Of a stretch of DNA of 64,000 nucleotides, positions 44,621 to 52,221 are shown piece after piece. Made by a program: the position numbers and the translations under genes. The notes beneath the pieces were generated by a model. The model saw only the letters and a list, made by a program, of their open reading frames with translations, was not told where the DNA came from and ran no database searches. This DNA comes from Chloroflexota bacterium (GTDB lineage: Bacteria > Chloroflexota > Ktedonobacteria > Ktedonobacterales > JADMIN01): positions 124,001-188,000 of the forward strand of contig JAJPKE010000009.1 in assembly GCA_021323855.1 (NCBI GenBank), read 5' to 3'. Numbering within the stretch: position 1 is the stretch's first letter; every line of letters begins with the position of its first letter.

Positions 44621-45667
44621 TTATACAGCGGCCAGCAGCGCATCAAGGATGGGACCAGCGCCGAAACGTACCGGGTCGGTGGTGGGTAGCTGCGTTTCGC
44701 GTTGCGCCTGTGCGATAGCTTCGCGCGCCGCCGCGTCGCTCATGCCAAAGGTGTTCAGCGCGAGTGCGACGGTCGAGGCGGGTTTCAGCCAGCCTGCCGC
44801 TTCTTCATAGATTGCTCGCACACGCGGGATCGGTGGAATGGGCACCTGATAGCGGCGAATATGGCTGCGCCCAGCTTCGTGGCAAAGCACCAACAGATCG
44901 GGCGCAGCGCCATGCAGCAGTCCCAACGTCACCGCTGAGTAGGCTGGATGGAGCAGTGACCCCTGCCCTTCGACGAATACCCAATCGAAGCGTTCGGCAA
45001 GGTCGAGAACCATGCCCTCCACGCCGCCAGCCAGGAAATCGCTAATGAAGCGATCCGCCGGGATTCCGCTGCCCTCGATCATGATGCCCGTCTGCCCGGT
45101 GGCTGCGAAGGCTGCCGAAAGGCCGCGCTGTTTGGCTTCGCGTGCGCATTCGAGCGCCACCGTCATCTTGCCGACATTGCAATCGGTGCCGCAGAAATAG
45201 GCGACATGGCTTCCTGGCCGATGAGCGCGCCCTTCGCCGATTCGCATAGCCAGTTCATCGGGTGGGCGGCGCACATCCCAGATAGTAACCCTATGTCGTT
45301 TGGCCGCCGCTGCCAGTTCTGTGTCGTCGCTCAGGAAGTGATGCAGCCCGCTGACGATATCGAGGCCAGCAGCGATGGCCTGCAATATCTCGGCTTTCCA
45401 TACAGCCGGAAGCTGCCCACCGATGGGTGCAATGCCAATGACCAGCGTATCCGGCGCATAGGCGAGCGCGGCGGACACGTTCGCAACAACAGGAACGCCT
45501 TTGCCCGGCCCGTCAGGATCGCCAAGTACCTGAGCGGCGTCGCGCCCGACATTCGTACTATCAATGACGGCAACGACGGTATCAGAACGGTAACGCAGGA
45601 TGCCGACGGCGGTTTTGGCGTCCTGCCAGTTGAAGTATCCTTCAGCAAGGACGGCGATACGGCGCAT
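44621..45667 (-). CDS. DUF1611 / DgcN-like N-acetyltransferase
   Basis: 348 residues. N-terminal Rossmann-like part (AVLAEGYFNWQDAKTAVGILRY) and a C-terminal P-loop-like domain with CGTDCNVGKMTVALE (about 155-168), VFVEGQGSL and HPAYSAVTLGLLHGA. This two-domain layout defines DUF1611; members paired with an epimerase-family gene have been described as the D-glutamate N-acetyltransferase DgcN. Start at 45667 has a weak AAAGAAG RBS. The downstream epimerase start lies 19 bp away, so the two form a bicistron. Confidence 0.8.
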   Translation of the reverse strand: MRRIAVLAEGYFNWQDAKTAVGILRYRSDTVVAVIDSTNVGRDAAQVLGDPDGPGKGVPVVANVSAALAYAPDTLVIGIAPIGGQLPAVWKAEILQAIAAGLDIVSGLHHFLSDDTELAAAAKRHRVTIWDVRRPPDELAMRIGEGRAHRPGSHVAYFCGTDCNVGKMTVALECAREAKQRGLSAAFAATGQTGIMIEGSGIPADRFISDFLAGGVEGMVLDLAERFDWVFVEGQGSLLHPAYSAVTLGLLHGAAPDLLVLCHEAGRSHIRRYQVPIPPIPRVRAIYEEAAGWLKPASTVALALNTFGMSDAAAREAIAQAQRETQLPTTDPVRFGAGPILDALLAAV

Positions 45668-45879
45668 AGCAAACGACTTCTTTCACATGGTTGACACCCG
45701 GTAGATGCCAGATGCGGCGCAAGGAATCTGACGCAAGGAGCAGGTAGCAGTATTGTATCACGCGTATCTTCCTATAGCCAAAAGCTATGTGTTCCCAGTG
45801 TGAATTGGAGCAAAGATGTACAATGCTTGCCCGCTTGGTTATGACTCTTCTCGATGATCGTGGTGTCACATGAACAGGG

Positions 45880-47565
45880 TCATGTCGTAGGCGAATCGAA
45901 CTTGGCGAAGAGTGGCGTAGGTGGTGGTAGTTTCTGGCCGCTCGCTATGGTGGCCGGCTCCCAGCGGCACTCGCTGACGCTTCCAGCATACCCCAGGAGT
46001 TCATGGAGTTTCTGCGAAGAAAACGGCAGGTAAGGGGAGAACAGCACTTTCAGACCGTTAAGCACCTGGAGCATGACATACATTGTCGTGGCGGCGCTGG
46101 TGCGGTCTGTTTTCAGCGATTTCCAGGGTGACTGCTCATCGAGATAGCGGTTGGCGCTCCTGGCAACTGCCAACGCCGTGTTCATGCCATCACGCAGGCG
46201 CACACTAGCGATAGCCGCTCCAACGCTGTCGAACGCCTGCCGCAGTTCGTCCAGCAGATCGTTGTCTGCTGCGCCGAGCGGCCCTGGCACTGGAACGATG
46301 CTATCAAAGTTGTGTTGCACAAAGGTCAGCACGCGATGAACCGCATTGCCATAGGTTGCCACCAGTTCATCATTGTTGTGCCGCACCAGCGCCTCGTAGG
46401 AAAAATCTGCATCGTGATGCTCCGGCAGGATACTGACAAGATAATAGCGCAGTGAGTCCGCGCCGTAGCGGTCGAGCGCATCATCGGTCCAGATGACATT
46501 CCCGCGACTGGCCGAAGATTTGGCGCTACGCATCGTCATGAATTCGCTGGCTGGCACATCATAGGGCAACGCCAATCCGCCGATGCCGAGCAGCATGGCT
46601 GGCCAGAAGATCGTATGGAACGCGATGTTGTCTTTGCCGATGAAATAGTAGGAGCGCGCCGAAGATGTATTTCCCATTGCAGGTTGTTCCCACCACTGTT
46701 TCCAGGCGTCCGGTTTCCCTATACGCTTCGCCCATTCGATGCTCGCCGAGTAATAACCAATGACGGCCTCGAACCAGACGTAGAGACATTTGCCCTCGTA
46801 TCCGGGCAGCGGAACCGGCACGCCCCAATCCAGATCACGTGTGATGGCACGTGGCATCAGCCCTTCCTTGAGCCAGTTGAGCGCAGGGTTGAGCGCGCTG
46901 GGTCGCCAGTATTCTTTGTTCGTTTGAAGCCATTGCCGCAACTGTTCGGTGAATTGTGGCAGATCGAAGAAGAAATGCTCGGTCGCGCGTATCTCTACGC
47001 TCTGATTGCCACAATGCTTGCAACGTGGGTCCAGAAGTTGCGTAGCATCCAGCATGCGCCCGCACTGGTCGCATTGGTCGCCGCGCGCCTGCACGAAACC
47101 GCAATAGGGGCAGGTGCCCTCGACATAGCGGTCCGGCAGAAAGCGCCTGTCGTTGGTGCAATAGGGTGAATCCATCCAATCCTTGAAAATGTAGCCCTTC
47201 TTCAGCAGATCGAGGAATATCGCTTGCGCTTGCCGGACGTGATTCTCGGTCGTTGTATTGGTGTAGAGGTCAAAGGTGATCCCCAGTCGCTCCCAGGTCG
47301 TAAGCATCTGCCGGTGATAACGCAGAGCAAGCTCGCTTGGAGGAATATCCTTCTGGTCTGCTTCTACGGTAATGGGGGTGCCGTGCATATCACTGCCGGA
47401 GATCATCAAGACCTGATTCCCAGCCATACGATGATAGCGCGCAAAGATGTCGCCCGGCAGAACCGAGCCTGCGATCTGGCCGACATGGGTGCCACTCCTG
47501 GCATATGGCCAGGCAACGCAGACAAGTAGATGCTCCATTGAAGCTGATGAGGTGGATAGAGTCAT
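45880..47565 (-). CDS. metG: Methionine--tRNA ligase
   Basis: 561 residues; charges tRNA-Met. Start at the ATG 47565 (GAGGAG upstream). Class I synthetase: HIGH-equivalent in the GTHVGQ segment; a zinc-knuckle with two Cys4 clusters (CPYCG, CDQCG, CKHCG) typical of bacterial MetRS; anticodon-binding helices; no C-terminal EMAP domain. The KMSKS position reads KSSAS (in SAKSSASRGNVIW), so the second lysine is replaced, as in the archaeal KFSTS form. A promoter and a repeat-bearing leader lie upstream. Confidence 0.93.
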   Translation of the reverse strand: MTLSTSSASMEHLLVCVAWPYARSGTHVGQIAGSVLPGDIFARYHRMAGNQVLMISGSDMHGTPITVEADQKDIPPSELALRYHRQMLTTWERLGITFDLYTNTTTENHVRQAQAIFLDLLKKGYIFKDWMDSPYCTNDRRFLPDRYVEGTCPYCGFVQARGDQCDQCGRMLDATQLLDPRCKHCGNQSVEIRATEHFFFDLPQFTEQLRQWLQTNKEYWRPSALNPALNWLKEGLMPRAITRDLDWGVPVPLPGYEGKCLYVWFEAVIGYYSASIEWAKRIGKPDAWKQWWEQPAMGNTSSARSYYFIGKDNIAFHTIFWPAMLLGIGGLALPYDVPASEFMTMRSAKSSASRGNVIWTDDALDRYGADSLRYYLVSILPEHHDADFSYEALVRHNNDELVATYGNAVHRVLTFVQHNFDSIVPVPGPLGAADNDLLDELRQAFDSVGAAIASVRLRDGMNTALAVARSANRYLDEQSPWKSLKTDRTSAATTMYVMLQVLNGLKVLFSPYLPFSSQKLHELLGYAGSVSECRWEPATIASGQKLPPPTPLFAKFDSPTT

Positions 47566-47607
47566 AGAGCGGTTTAGCTCCTCAATGGCGGGCAACAACA
47601 AGCGATG

Positions 47608-47650
47608 AGTTGATCGAGTTGATCGAGTTGATCCGGGTTGATCGAACTGA
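47608..47650. repeat. Short direct repeats in the metG leader
   Basis: Four near-identical GTTGATC units in a row (GAGTTGATC three times, then GGGTTGATC), spaced 9-10 bp, between the metG -10 and its start codon. Looks like a simple local amplification; a role in leader folding is possible but not shown. Confidence 0.7.
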
Positions 47651-47670
47651 GCAGGGAAAAGTGTGGGGCC

Positions 47671-47679
47671 ATTATAGCA
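47671..47679 (-). promoter_or_regulatory. Extended -10 promoter of metG
   Basis: Minus strand reads TGCTATAAT, a perfect extended -10 about 105 bp before the metG ATG. The -35 is poor. The leader shows no T-box signature (no AGGGTGG-type antiterminator), so tRNA control is not supported. Confidence 0.6.
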
Positions 47680-47864
47680 CAGCGCATCATTGCGCAGGTC
47701 GCTACCGGGGAGCTTCTCTCACCAAAGAATCCCCCTGTAGATAGCCGAAATAGGCTGGTGCAATCCTCGGCAAAATGGGGTAAAATGAGAGTTGGTGATG
47801 GGCAATGTGCTGCTAGCATTACCCCTCGCACGAAAGTAAGATCGTTCGAGGTAAAGCGAGGAAC

Positions 47865-48080
47865 ATGTCTCTTTACTACCTGAATGAGCAGACGGGAGCA
47901 GAGGCGCGTCTTGGGCGCACCGGAGCAGGCTTCTATGTGGAGGCCCGGCATCCAGATTTTCCGCTTCCGCTGCGCAAGACCTATGAGTGGTTCCAGCAGG
48001 ACATTGCGATGCGAGACTACGAGTTGCTCCGTGCAGTGGTAAGCGCGGGTTCGCAGCGCGAATCGGCACTCGCACGCTAA
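47865..48080 (+). CDS. Small hypothetical protein
   Basis: 71 residues, soluble. GAGGAAC immediately precedes the ATG. Sequence is acidic/aromatic (GAEARLGRTGAGFYVEARHP ... RKTYEWFQQDIAMRDYELLRA), suggesting a small helix-rich protein. It faces the E2 gene across a terminator. Not recognised. Confidence 0.5.
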   Translation: MSLYYLNEQTGAEARLGRTGAGFYVEARHPDFPLPLRKTYEWFQQDIAMRDYELLRAVVSAGSQRESALAR

Positions 48081-48188
48081 ATGTCTGTTTCCCGGCGTAC
48101 AACGGCGTACACCTTCCGTGCCGCATCACAAACAAGGCACGGTTCGCATAGATACAGAACCCTATCTCATCGTCATCATGAACAACCG

Positions 48189-48222
48189 AAAGGCCCACCG
48201 GCGCGTTGACCGGTGGGCCTTT
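48189..48222. terminator. Bidirectional intrinsic terminator
   Basis: Perfect 13-bp stem (AAAGGCCCACCGG 48189-48201 with CCGGTGGGCCTTT 48210-48222), 8-nt loop, T-run after on the plus strand and A-run before it for the minus strand. It separates the convergent small gene and the E2 gene. Confidence 0.92.
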
Positions 48223-48243
48223 TGTGTACCTCACGGTGAAGGA

Positions 48244-49572
48244 TCAATACACGTCTATATCAGGTCCCCAGCTTTCGAGGCGGCGTTTGATGGCGACCAG
48301 GAATTGCGCCGCCGTCATGCCATCCAGGATGCGGTGATCGAAGGAGAGCGAGAGATACATCATGTGCCGGATGGCGATTGCATCGTCAATGACCACTGGG
48401 CGTTTGTTCACGCTATCCATCGTCAGGATACCGGCGTTCGGCTGGTTGATGATCGCCATTGAGATGAGCGTACCAAACACCCCAGGATTGTTTACGGTGA
48501 AGGTCGCACCCTGCATATCAGCAGACGTGAGTTTGTTTGTGCGTGCGCGATTCACCAGGTCGTTCATCGTCCGCGCGATGCCCGCCAGGTTGAGCGTGTC
48601 AGCATTGTGGATGACGGGAACAATCAGGTTATTACCCTGATTGCCACTGCCACCCAGCGCAATAGAGACACCAATGTGAATCTGCTTGCGTAGCAGAATC
48701 CTGCCATCCTCAGTCCAGGAGGAGTTCATATAGGGATATTCTTTGAGCGCCTCAACGGTGGCTTTGATGACAAACGTCTGGTAGGAGATGCCGTAGCCTT
48801 CACGCTGTTTGAACTCGTCTTTGTGTTGTTCCAGCCAACGCGCGAGATTGGTCATATCCACCTCGACGAGCGTGGTGGCATGTGGCGACGTATGCTTGCT
48901 GCGCACCATATGCTCAGCGATGGACCGGCGCGCTGGTGTCGGCATGATGAATTCATCGCCCGCGAAGACGGGAACCGGCGCCGGCGGCAATGGGGCAGCG
49001 GGTGTGAAGGACGGCGCTGTCGCTGCCGGCTGGCCTCGCTGGGCAATGTACGCTAGAATATCCTCTTTGCGCACACGCCCGCCTTCTCCGGAGCCTTTGA
49101 TCTCCGAGAGGTCAATCGCATGCTCCTGGGCGAGCCTGCGTGCCAACGGCGATACTTTCTCTGGCAGCGTGGCGCTTTGTGCAATGCGGCGACCATTGCC
49201 GTTCCCATTGCCATTGCCCGGTGCAACTCCACTGGTTGTAGGCGCTGCAACCGCTGACGTACTGGCGCTGGTAGGTGTAGCAGAACTGGCGGTCGTCGCC
49301 GCTGGGGTAGCCGCCGTCGTTGCGGTGGCAGTGCTGGTCGTTTCCATTTCGGCGATTTCCGCGCCGACTTTCACCGTCTCATTTTCCTTGACGAGAATCT
49401 TCGCGAGTTTGCCAGAGAATGGCGACGGCATTTCTTCAGTAATTTTGTCGGTGATGATCTCGACCAGCGGTTCGTCCTTCTTCACCGTATCGCCCTCATT
49501 TTTGAGCCAACGCCCAACGGTTCCTTCGCTGACGGATTCGCCCAACTGTGGCATCGTAATCTTGGTTGGCAT
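48244..49572 (-). CDS. Dihydrolipoamide acyltransferase (2-oxoacid dehydrogenase E2)
   Basis: 442 residues from the ATG at 49572 (AGGAG about 9 nt upstream). Domain order: lipoyl domain with lipoylated lysine in EIITDKITEEMPSP; an Ala/Thr-rich linker (about 90-140); a peripheral E3-binding domain (VSPLARRLAQEHAIDLSEIKG...GRVRKEDILAYI); and the acyltransferase core ending SFDHRILDG, with the catalytic His-x-x-x-Asp-Gly. Single lipoyl domain plus MPSPFSG hints at a branched-chain or 2-oxoglutarate complex; E1/E3 genes are not adjacent. It is the last chromosomal gene before the integrated element, and its upstream region contains the left attachment core. Confidence 0.88.
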   Translation of the reverse strand: MPTKITMPQLGESVSEGTVGRWLKNEGDTVKKDEPLVEIITDKITEEMPSPFSGKLAKILVKENETVKVGAEIAEMETTSTATATTAATPAATTASSATPTSASTSAVAAPTTSGVAPGNGNGNGNGRRIAQSATLPEKVSPLARRLAQEHAIDLSEIKGSGEGGRVRKEDILAYIAQRGQPAATAPSFTPAAPLPPAPVPVFAGDEFIMPTPARRSIAEHMVRSKHTSPHATTLVEVDMTNLARWLEQHKDEFKQREGYGISYQTFVIKATVEALKEYPYMNSSWTEDGRILLRKQIHIGVSIALGGSGNQGNNLIVPVIHNADTLNLAGIARTMNDLVNRARTNKLTSADMQGATFTVNNPGVFGTLISMAIINQPNAGILTMDSVNKRPVVIDDAIAIRHMMYLSLSFDHRILDGMTAAQFLVAIKRRLESWGPDIDVY

Positions 49573-49697
49573 ACCTGCGCTCCTCATTAGTTGAGATTTG
49601 CACGACATTGTGCTGGCGCTGGCGGCCAGCGAAACACATGCCCACAACCAGCGGTACGGCGGTGTAGCGCGGTTGATGATGGTGGTGATGGCGGTTC

Positions 49698-49711
49698 TGA
49701 ACAGACCATTC
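49698..49711 (+). repeat. attL candidate core (direct repeat, left copy)
   Basis: TGAACAGACCATTC, identical to 63786-63799. A 14-bp match between the two roughly 300-bp junction regions is expected by chance with a probability of about 3 in 10,000. It lies about 125 bp upstream of the E2 start codon. Confidence 0.7.
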
Positions 49712-49720
49712 ACCGAGAAT

Positions 49721-49809
49721 CGTACCACACCGTGTCATAGCGTACCAAAATGCCGGTTTCAAGCGGGTTTCGCTGGCCTAAGCGTACCATAGCGACCCAT
49801 AGCGTACCA
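49721..49809 (+). repeat. CGTACCA motif cluster at the left end
   Basis: Four exact CGTACCA copies at 49721, 49741, 49783 and 49803: two pairs with 20-bp internal spacing (two helical turns) and 62 bp between pair starts. Candidate binding sites for excisionase or integrase arms (inference). Confidence 0.6.
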
Positions 49810-49813
49810 GGGC

Positions 49814-49836
49814 GTTGCCGTCAGAATTACCGTCAA
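49814..49836 (+). repeat. Left copy of the inner 23-bp terminal repeat
   Basis: GTTGCCGTCA-GAATT-ACCGTCAA, 20 of 23 bases matching 63660-63682. Each copy contains two GTTGCCGTCA-like units 12 bp apart. Distance from the left core is 102 bp, against 103 bp on the right; this looks like integrase arm-binding sites. Confidence 0.6.
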
Positions 49837-49997
49837 CCCAGTTGGTGATCGCTGCGAGCAAGTCGCTGGAATGGTCTCCTGCTTATTTTCTCATGGATCG
49901 CCCTTCTCGTCTAGAGGGTTTCACTATCCCCGCCAGGCGGCGCTGTGGTAGACTGACGGGGACTGCCAGCGCGCCCTAATCGCGCTTGTTGGTCAGG

Positions 49998-50027
49998 CGG
50001 CGTAGGTGGTTCTACGCCGCGCTTTTT
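49998..50027 (+). terminator. Rightward intrinsic terminator
   Basis: GCGGCGTA (from 49998)/TACGCCGC (50013-50020) hairpin followed by GCTTTTT. No rightward gene precedes it in the integrated form. In the circular form it would lie just after attP, downstream of the integrase, and would end its transcript (inference). Confidence 0.7.
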
Positions 50028-50218
50028 ACTTTGCCCGCTTTACGTGCCAACTCCTCAACAGCGGCGCGCGGTATCAACTTGCTGCGACTATCGAGCGGAT
50101 TAGGCTCCCAGGGCAGCACGCCCTTATCAAGCATTTCTGCCATCTTGGGCTTTGATACCCCTAGCATCTCTCTTGCTTCCGCAACGCTGATGTATTCGCG
50201 TTCATCGTTCTCACTCAT
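50012..50218 (-). CDS. Small helix-turn-helix protein (MerR/excisionase-like)
   Basis: 68 residues: EYISVAEAREMLGVSKPKMAEMLDKGVLPW is a HTH_17/MerR-type winged helix that binds DNA as a small regulator or recombination directionality factor. RBS AAAGGGGG precedes the ATG. It is divergent to the SWIM-finger gene; the shared promoter region carries phased GGTTAATAT repeats, which it may bind itself. Lies 187 bp from the left inner repeat, a typical place for a directionality factor. Repressor or excisionase: cannot be separated here. Confidence 0.7.
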   Translation of the reverse strand: MSENDEREYISVAEAREMLGVSKPKMAEMLDKGVLPWEPNPLDSRSKLIPRAAVEELARKAGKVKSAA

Positions 50219-50252
50219 CTCTCATCACCCCCTTTCCAACATCTCTCCCATC

Positions 50253-50282
50253 AGTATATCCCAATTGGTTAAAAATGGTCAA
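50253..50282 (-). promoter_or_regulatory. Leftward promoter of the HTH gene
   Basis: Minus strand TTGACC (50277-50282) and TATACT (50253-50258) with 18-bp spacing, 35 bp before the ATG at 50218. The -35 is part of a GGTCAATAT repeat unit. Confidence 0.7.
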
Positions 50283-50339
50283 TATAGGTATTGACACGCG
50301 GGTTAATATAGGTTAGTATTGAATCAGTCAAGGTTAATA
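50267..50339 (+). promoter_or_regulatory. Phased direct repeats in the divergent control region
   Basis: GGTTAAAAA (50267), GGTCAATAT (50277), GGTTAATAT (50301), GGTTAGTAT (50311) and GGTTAATAT (50331). Adjacent units are 10 bp apart and the wider gaps are 20-24 bp, so the motif recurs on roughly one face of the helix and covers both divergent promoters. Candidate operator of the HTH or XRE protein. Confidence 0.7.
50291..50319 (+). promoter_or_regulatory. Rightward promoter of the element's main operon
   Basis: TTGACA (50291-50296) and TAGTAT (50314-50319) with exactly 17-bp spacing, about 60 bp before the ATG at 50380. The -10 coincides with a GGTTAGTAT repeat unit, so a protein on the repeats would block it. 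Confidence 0.75.
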
Positions 50340-50379
50340 TGTAGTGACCTTGAGTTACCGATTAGGGAGGTAAGCGGCT

Positions 50380-50970
50380 ATGACCATAGCCCAACTTCAG
50401 GCGCGGGAACCACACCGCGCCGCTGTTGCTTCTGACGCTGATGCGGTATCAGCACAGGCAGCGCAGCTAGCACGCTTAGAGCAGCGTGCTATCGCGGCAT
50501 TGGAACGCGCCCATCAGCAGGGCATCGAAGTCGTAGGTAAGGGGACACGCAAACGCGACGGCGCACAGGTTTATGCCGTCACCAGCGCCTCAGAACACAA
50601 TCGCTGGCATCTGGTAGCGGCGCTCGACCTGGCGCTTACCTGTGATTGTCAGGCGGCGAAGCATGGGCAGTATTGCATGCACCGGGCGCTTGTCCATGAA
50701 TACCTGGTGTGCGAGTCCTTCAAGAAGAGTGATCGCCGCATTGCCCGCGAAGAGCGCCGGCTGGAAGAGGCGCTCCGGCGTCAAATCGAGCAGGAGCAAG
50801 AAGAGGACCGCGCCGCACTCCGACGGCGCCAAGATGCGCCACGCAAAGACCCCAAGTGGCGCAATGAGCAGCGTGAGCAGGTAGAGCGCCACACGGCCAG
50901 TGCCACACCGGCTACAGCGGAGACCGCGCCGCTGTATCGCTCGAATGCCCCGATCTCCATCTGGAAGTAG
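50380..50970 (+). CDS. SWIM-type zinc-finger protein
   Basis: 196 residues. Central SWIM finger C-D-C-x8-C-x-H: ALTCDCQAAKHGQYCMHRALVHEYL (seen in part), which binds zinc and often DNA or proteins. N-terminal helical; C-terminal a charged coiled-coil region (RREERRLEEALRRQIEQEQEED-like, about 125-165). GGGAGG precedes the ATG. First gene of the rightward operon and under the phased-repeat promoter, so it is probably expressed early. Role in the element unknown: DNA-binding accessory or antirepressor-like protein. Confidence 0.7.
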   Translation: MTIAQLQAREPHRAAVASDADAVSAQAAQLARLEQRAIAALERAHQQGIEVVGKGTRKRDGAQVYAVTSASEHNRWHLVAALDLALTCDCQAAKHGQYCMHRALVHEYLVCESFKKSDRRIAREERRLEEALRRQIEQEQEEDRAALRRRQDAPRKDPKWRNEQREQVERHTASATPATAETAPLYRSNAPISIWK

Positions 50971-51069
50971 TTGAACGTTGTCGGCAGGATGCCACATGAA
51001 CCGAATGGGAGCGGCGCATGCTCACCGCTCCCCTATCCACACAAGGTCACTGAAAGGACCGGCTTGGTT

Positions 51070-51843
51070 ATGGCAACAGTATTCGCGTACGAACAGACAC
51101 AGCAAGAAACCGCCAACACTGACACTGACACTGACACGACGGCAACCTTTGTCCCCCCAGCGCAGCAACCCAAACAGCGGCGCCGCTATCATGGGCCGCT
51201 GGCGCCAACCAGTACCTTCTTCCCCAACGTCTATGAAGGCACTACCGCTGAGGGCAAGACTATCTGGCGCTATCAGCTCCCCTATCTGCGCGCCTGGCGC
51301 AAAGCTGGGCATCTTTCCCTCGCGGAACTCGCTGAAGACACCAGCCTGCCGATACGGTTGTTGCGGCGCATCGAGCGTGGTGAGGATGTGCTGGTGAGTG
51401 TCTATACCGTTGACCGGATCGCCCAGGTGTTGGGTATCGAGAACAGTCAACTCATGAGCGATGAGCCGCCAGAAGCGTGCTTTGCCCGGCAGCGGCACGA
51501 ACTGGAAGATTACGAGGACCCCTACGCGACCAAAGGCAAGGTTGTGCCCACGACGCGCTTGCAGATCATCGAGCGCACCGACGCTGATGGCTTACCTGAG
51601 CTGGCGCTGTATCTCCCGCGCCTATGGGGCCACCTGGTGGGCTATTGCTCGACGGATGGCACGAACCGCGAAAGCGGCAACGATCTCTGCCCAGAAGTCA
51701 AACGGTTGCTTCTCGCACTGCCACGCCTTGACGTGGAGGCACTGATGCAGATCGTGTTCTGTGTCGAGCCGGCGCCGCTGCCCATCGCCGGGCGTATCGC
51801 GCGCTGTCTTGGTGTGTCGCTGCTCAGCATCGCCCCTTTCTAA
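51070..51843 (+). CDS. XRE-type regulator
   Basis: 257 residues from the ATG at 51070 (AAAGGA 11 nt upstream; the frame opens at 50971). N-terminal Thr/Asp-rich tail, then a segment with a Cro/CI-type helix-turn-helix: LRAWRKAGHLSLAELAEDTSLPIRLLRRIERGED (about 75-108), followed by VYTVDRIAQVLGIENS. The C-terminal half has no named domain. Probably the regulator of the element. A TDTDTD run at about 15-24 reflects a 6-bp coding repeat. Confidence 0.65.
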   Translation: MATVFAYEQTQQETANTDTDTDTTATFVPPAQQPKQRRRYHGPLAPTSTFFPNVYEGTTAEGKTIWRYQLPYLRAWRKAGHLSLAELAEDTSLPIRLLRRIERGEDVLVSVYTVDRIAQVLGIENSQLMSDEPPEACFARQRHELEDYEDPYATKGKVVPTTRLQIIERTDADGLPELALYLPRLWGHLVGYCSTDGTNRESGNDLCPEVKRLLLALPRLDVEALMQIVFCVEPAPLPIAGRIARCLGVSLLSIAPF

Positions 51844-51954
51844 CCACCCTTTAACCACCCACCTGCCCGCATGTGGGTCTGTGACGCGCTCAGAGAGCCG
51901 TTCAGAGAGCCGTCAGGCCGCGTGCGGGCTGCTCCCTGCTAAGGAGTACCGTTG

Positions 51955-52221
51955 ATGCAACATCAACCCAATCAGACGACGAAGACGACCCGCAAGACGA
52001 GAGAACAGCCGCCGATGCGTACGTGTGACAAGGCGACCCTGAAGGCATGCCCTTCTGGGAGTGCTACACGTGCATCCACCGGCGCGAACGCCATCAGAAC
52101 AGCGTTGAACTGTGGGGACGCGGAAGGCGAGGCTACTAATGGAACCGATGAATCAGACCAACGGCGCGGCCAGCCCATCACTCCTGGCGCATCTGCGCTC
52201 CTGGCTACGCGGCCAGCGTGA
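51955..52221 (+). CDS. Possible small hydrophilic protein (frame uncertain)
   Basis: 88 residues, hydrophilic, Thr/Arg/Gly-rich, without known domain. Supporting it: an AAGGAG 8 nt before the ATG. Against it: the stretch after residue 33 is low in complexity, and another frame (52047-52139) encodes a Cys-rich peptide here; it also overlaps the next gene by 83 bp. Either a real small gene or an upstream part of a frame-shifted one. Confidence 0.35.
   Translation: MQHQPNQTTKTTRKTREQPPMRTCDKATLKACPSGSATRASTGANAIRTALNCGDAEGEATNGTDESDQRRGQPITPGASALLATRPA
52047..52139 (+). CDS. Small Cys-rich peptide (30 residues)
   Basis: MPFWECYTCIHRRERHQNS... to a stop at 52137-52139. Contains CYTC and HRRERH, a mini zinc-finger-like pattern. 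Its stop overlaps the ATG of the membrane protein (TAATG), which suggests translational coupling. GAAGG lies just upstream. Too short to prove. Confidence 0.35.
   Translation: MPFWECYTCIHRRERHQNSVELWGRGRRGY

Larger units (their letters stand above)
49573..50011. other. Left end of the integrated element (non-coding)
   Basis: 439 bp without a credible gene. It holds the left 14-bp core repeat (49698-49711), four CGTACCA motifs (49721, 49741, 49783, 49803) in two pairs each spaced 20 bp, a 23-bp repeat (49814-49836) matching one at the right end, and the start of a rightward intrinsic terminator (49998). Confidence 0.8.

Noticed and set aside
47566..47864. A T-box riboswitch in the metG leader.
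   Set aside because: No AGGGTGG-type antiterminator or specifier-loop pattern was seen, only short GTTGATC repeats and a promoter.
49690..49720. A tRNA gene as the attachment site.
   Set aside because: Neither junction shows tRNA arms or a CCA end; the core lies at the start of an HTH gene.
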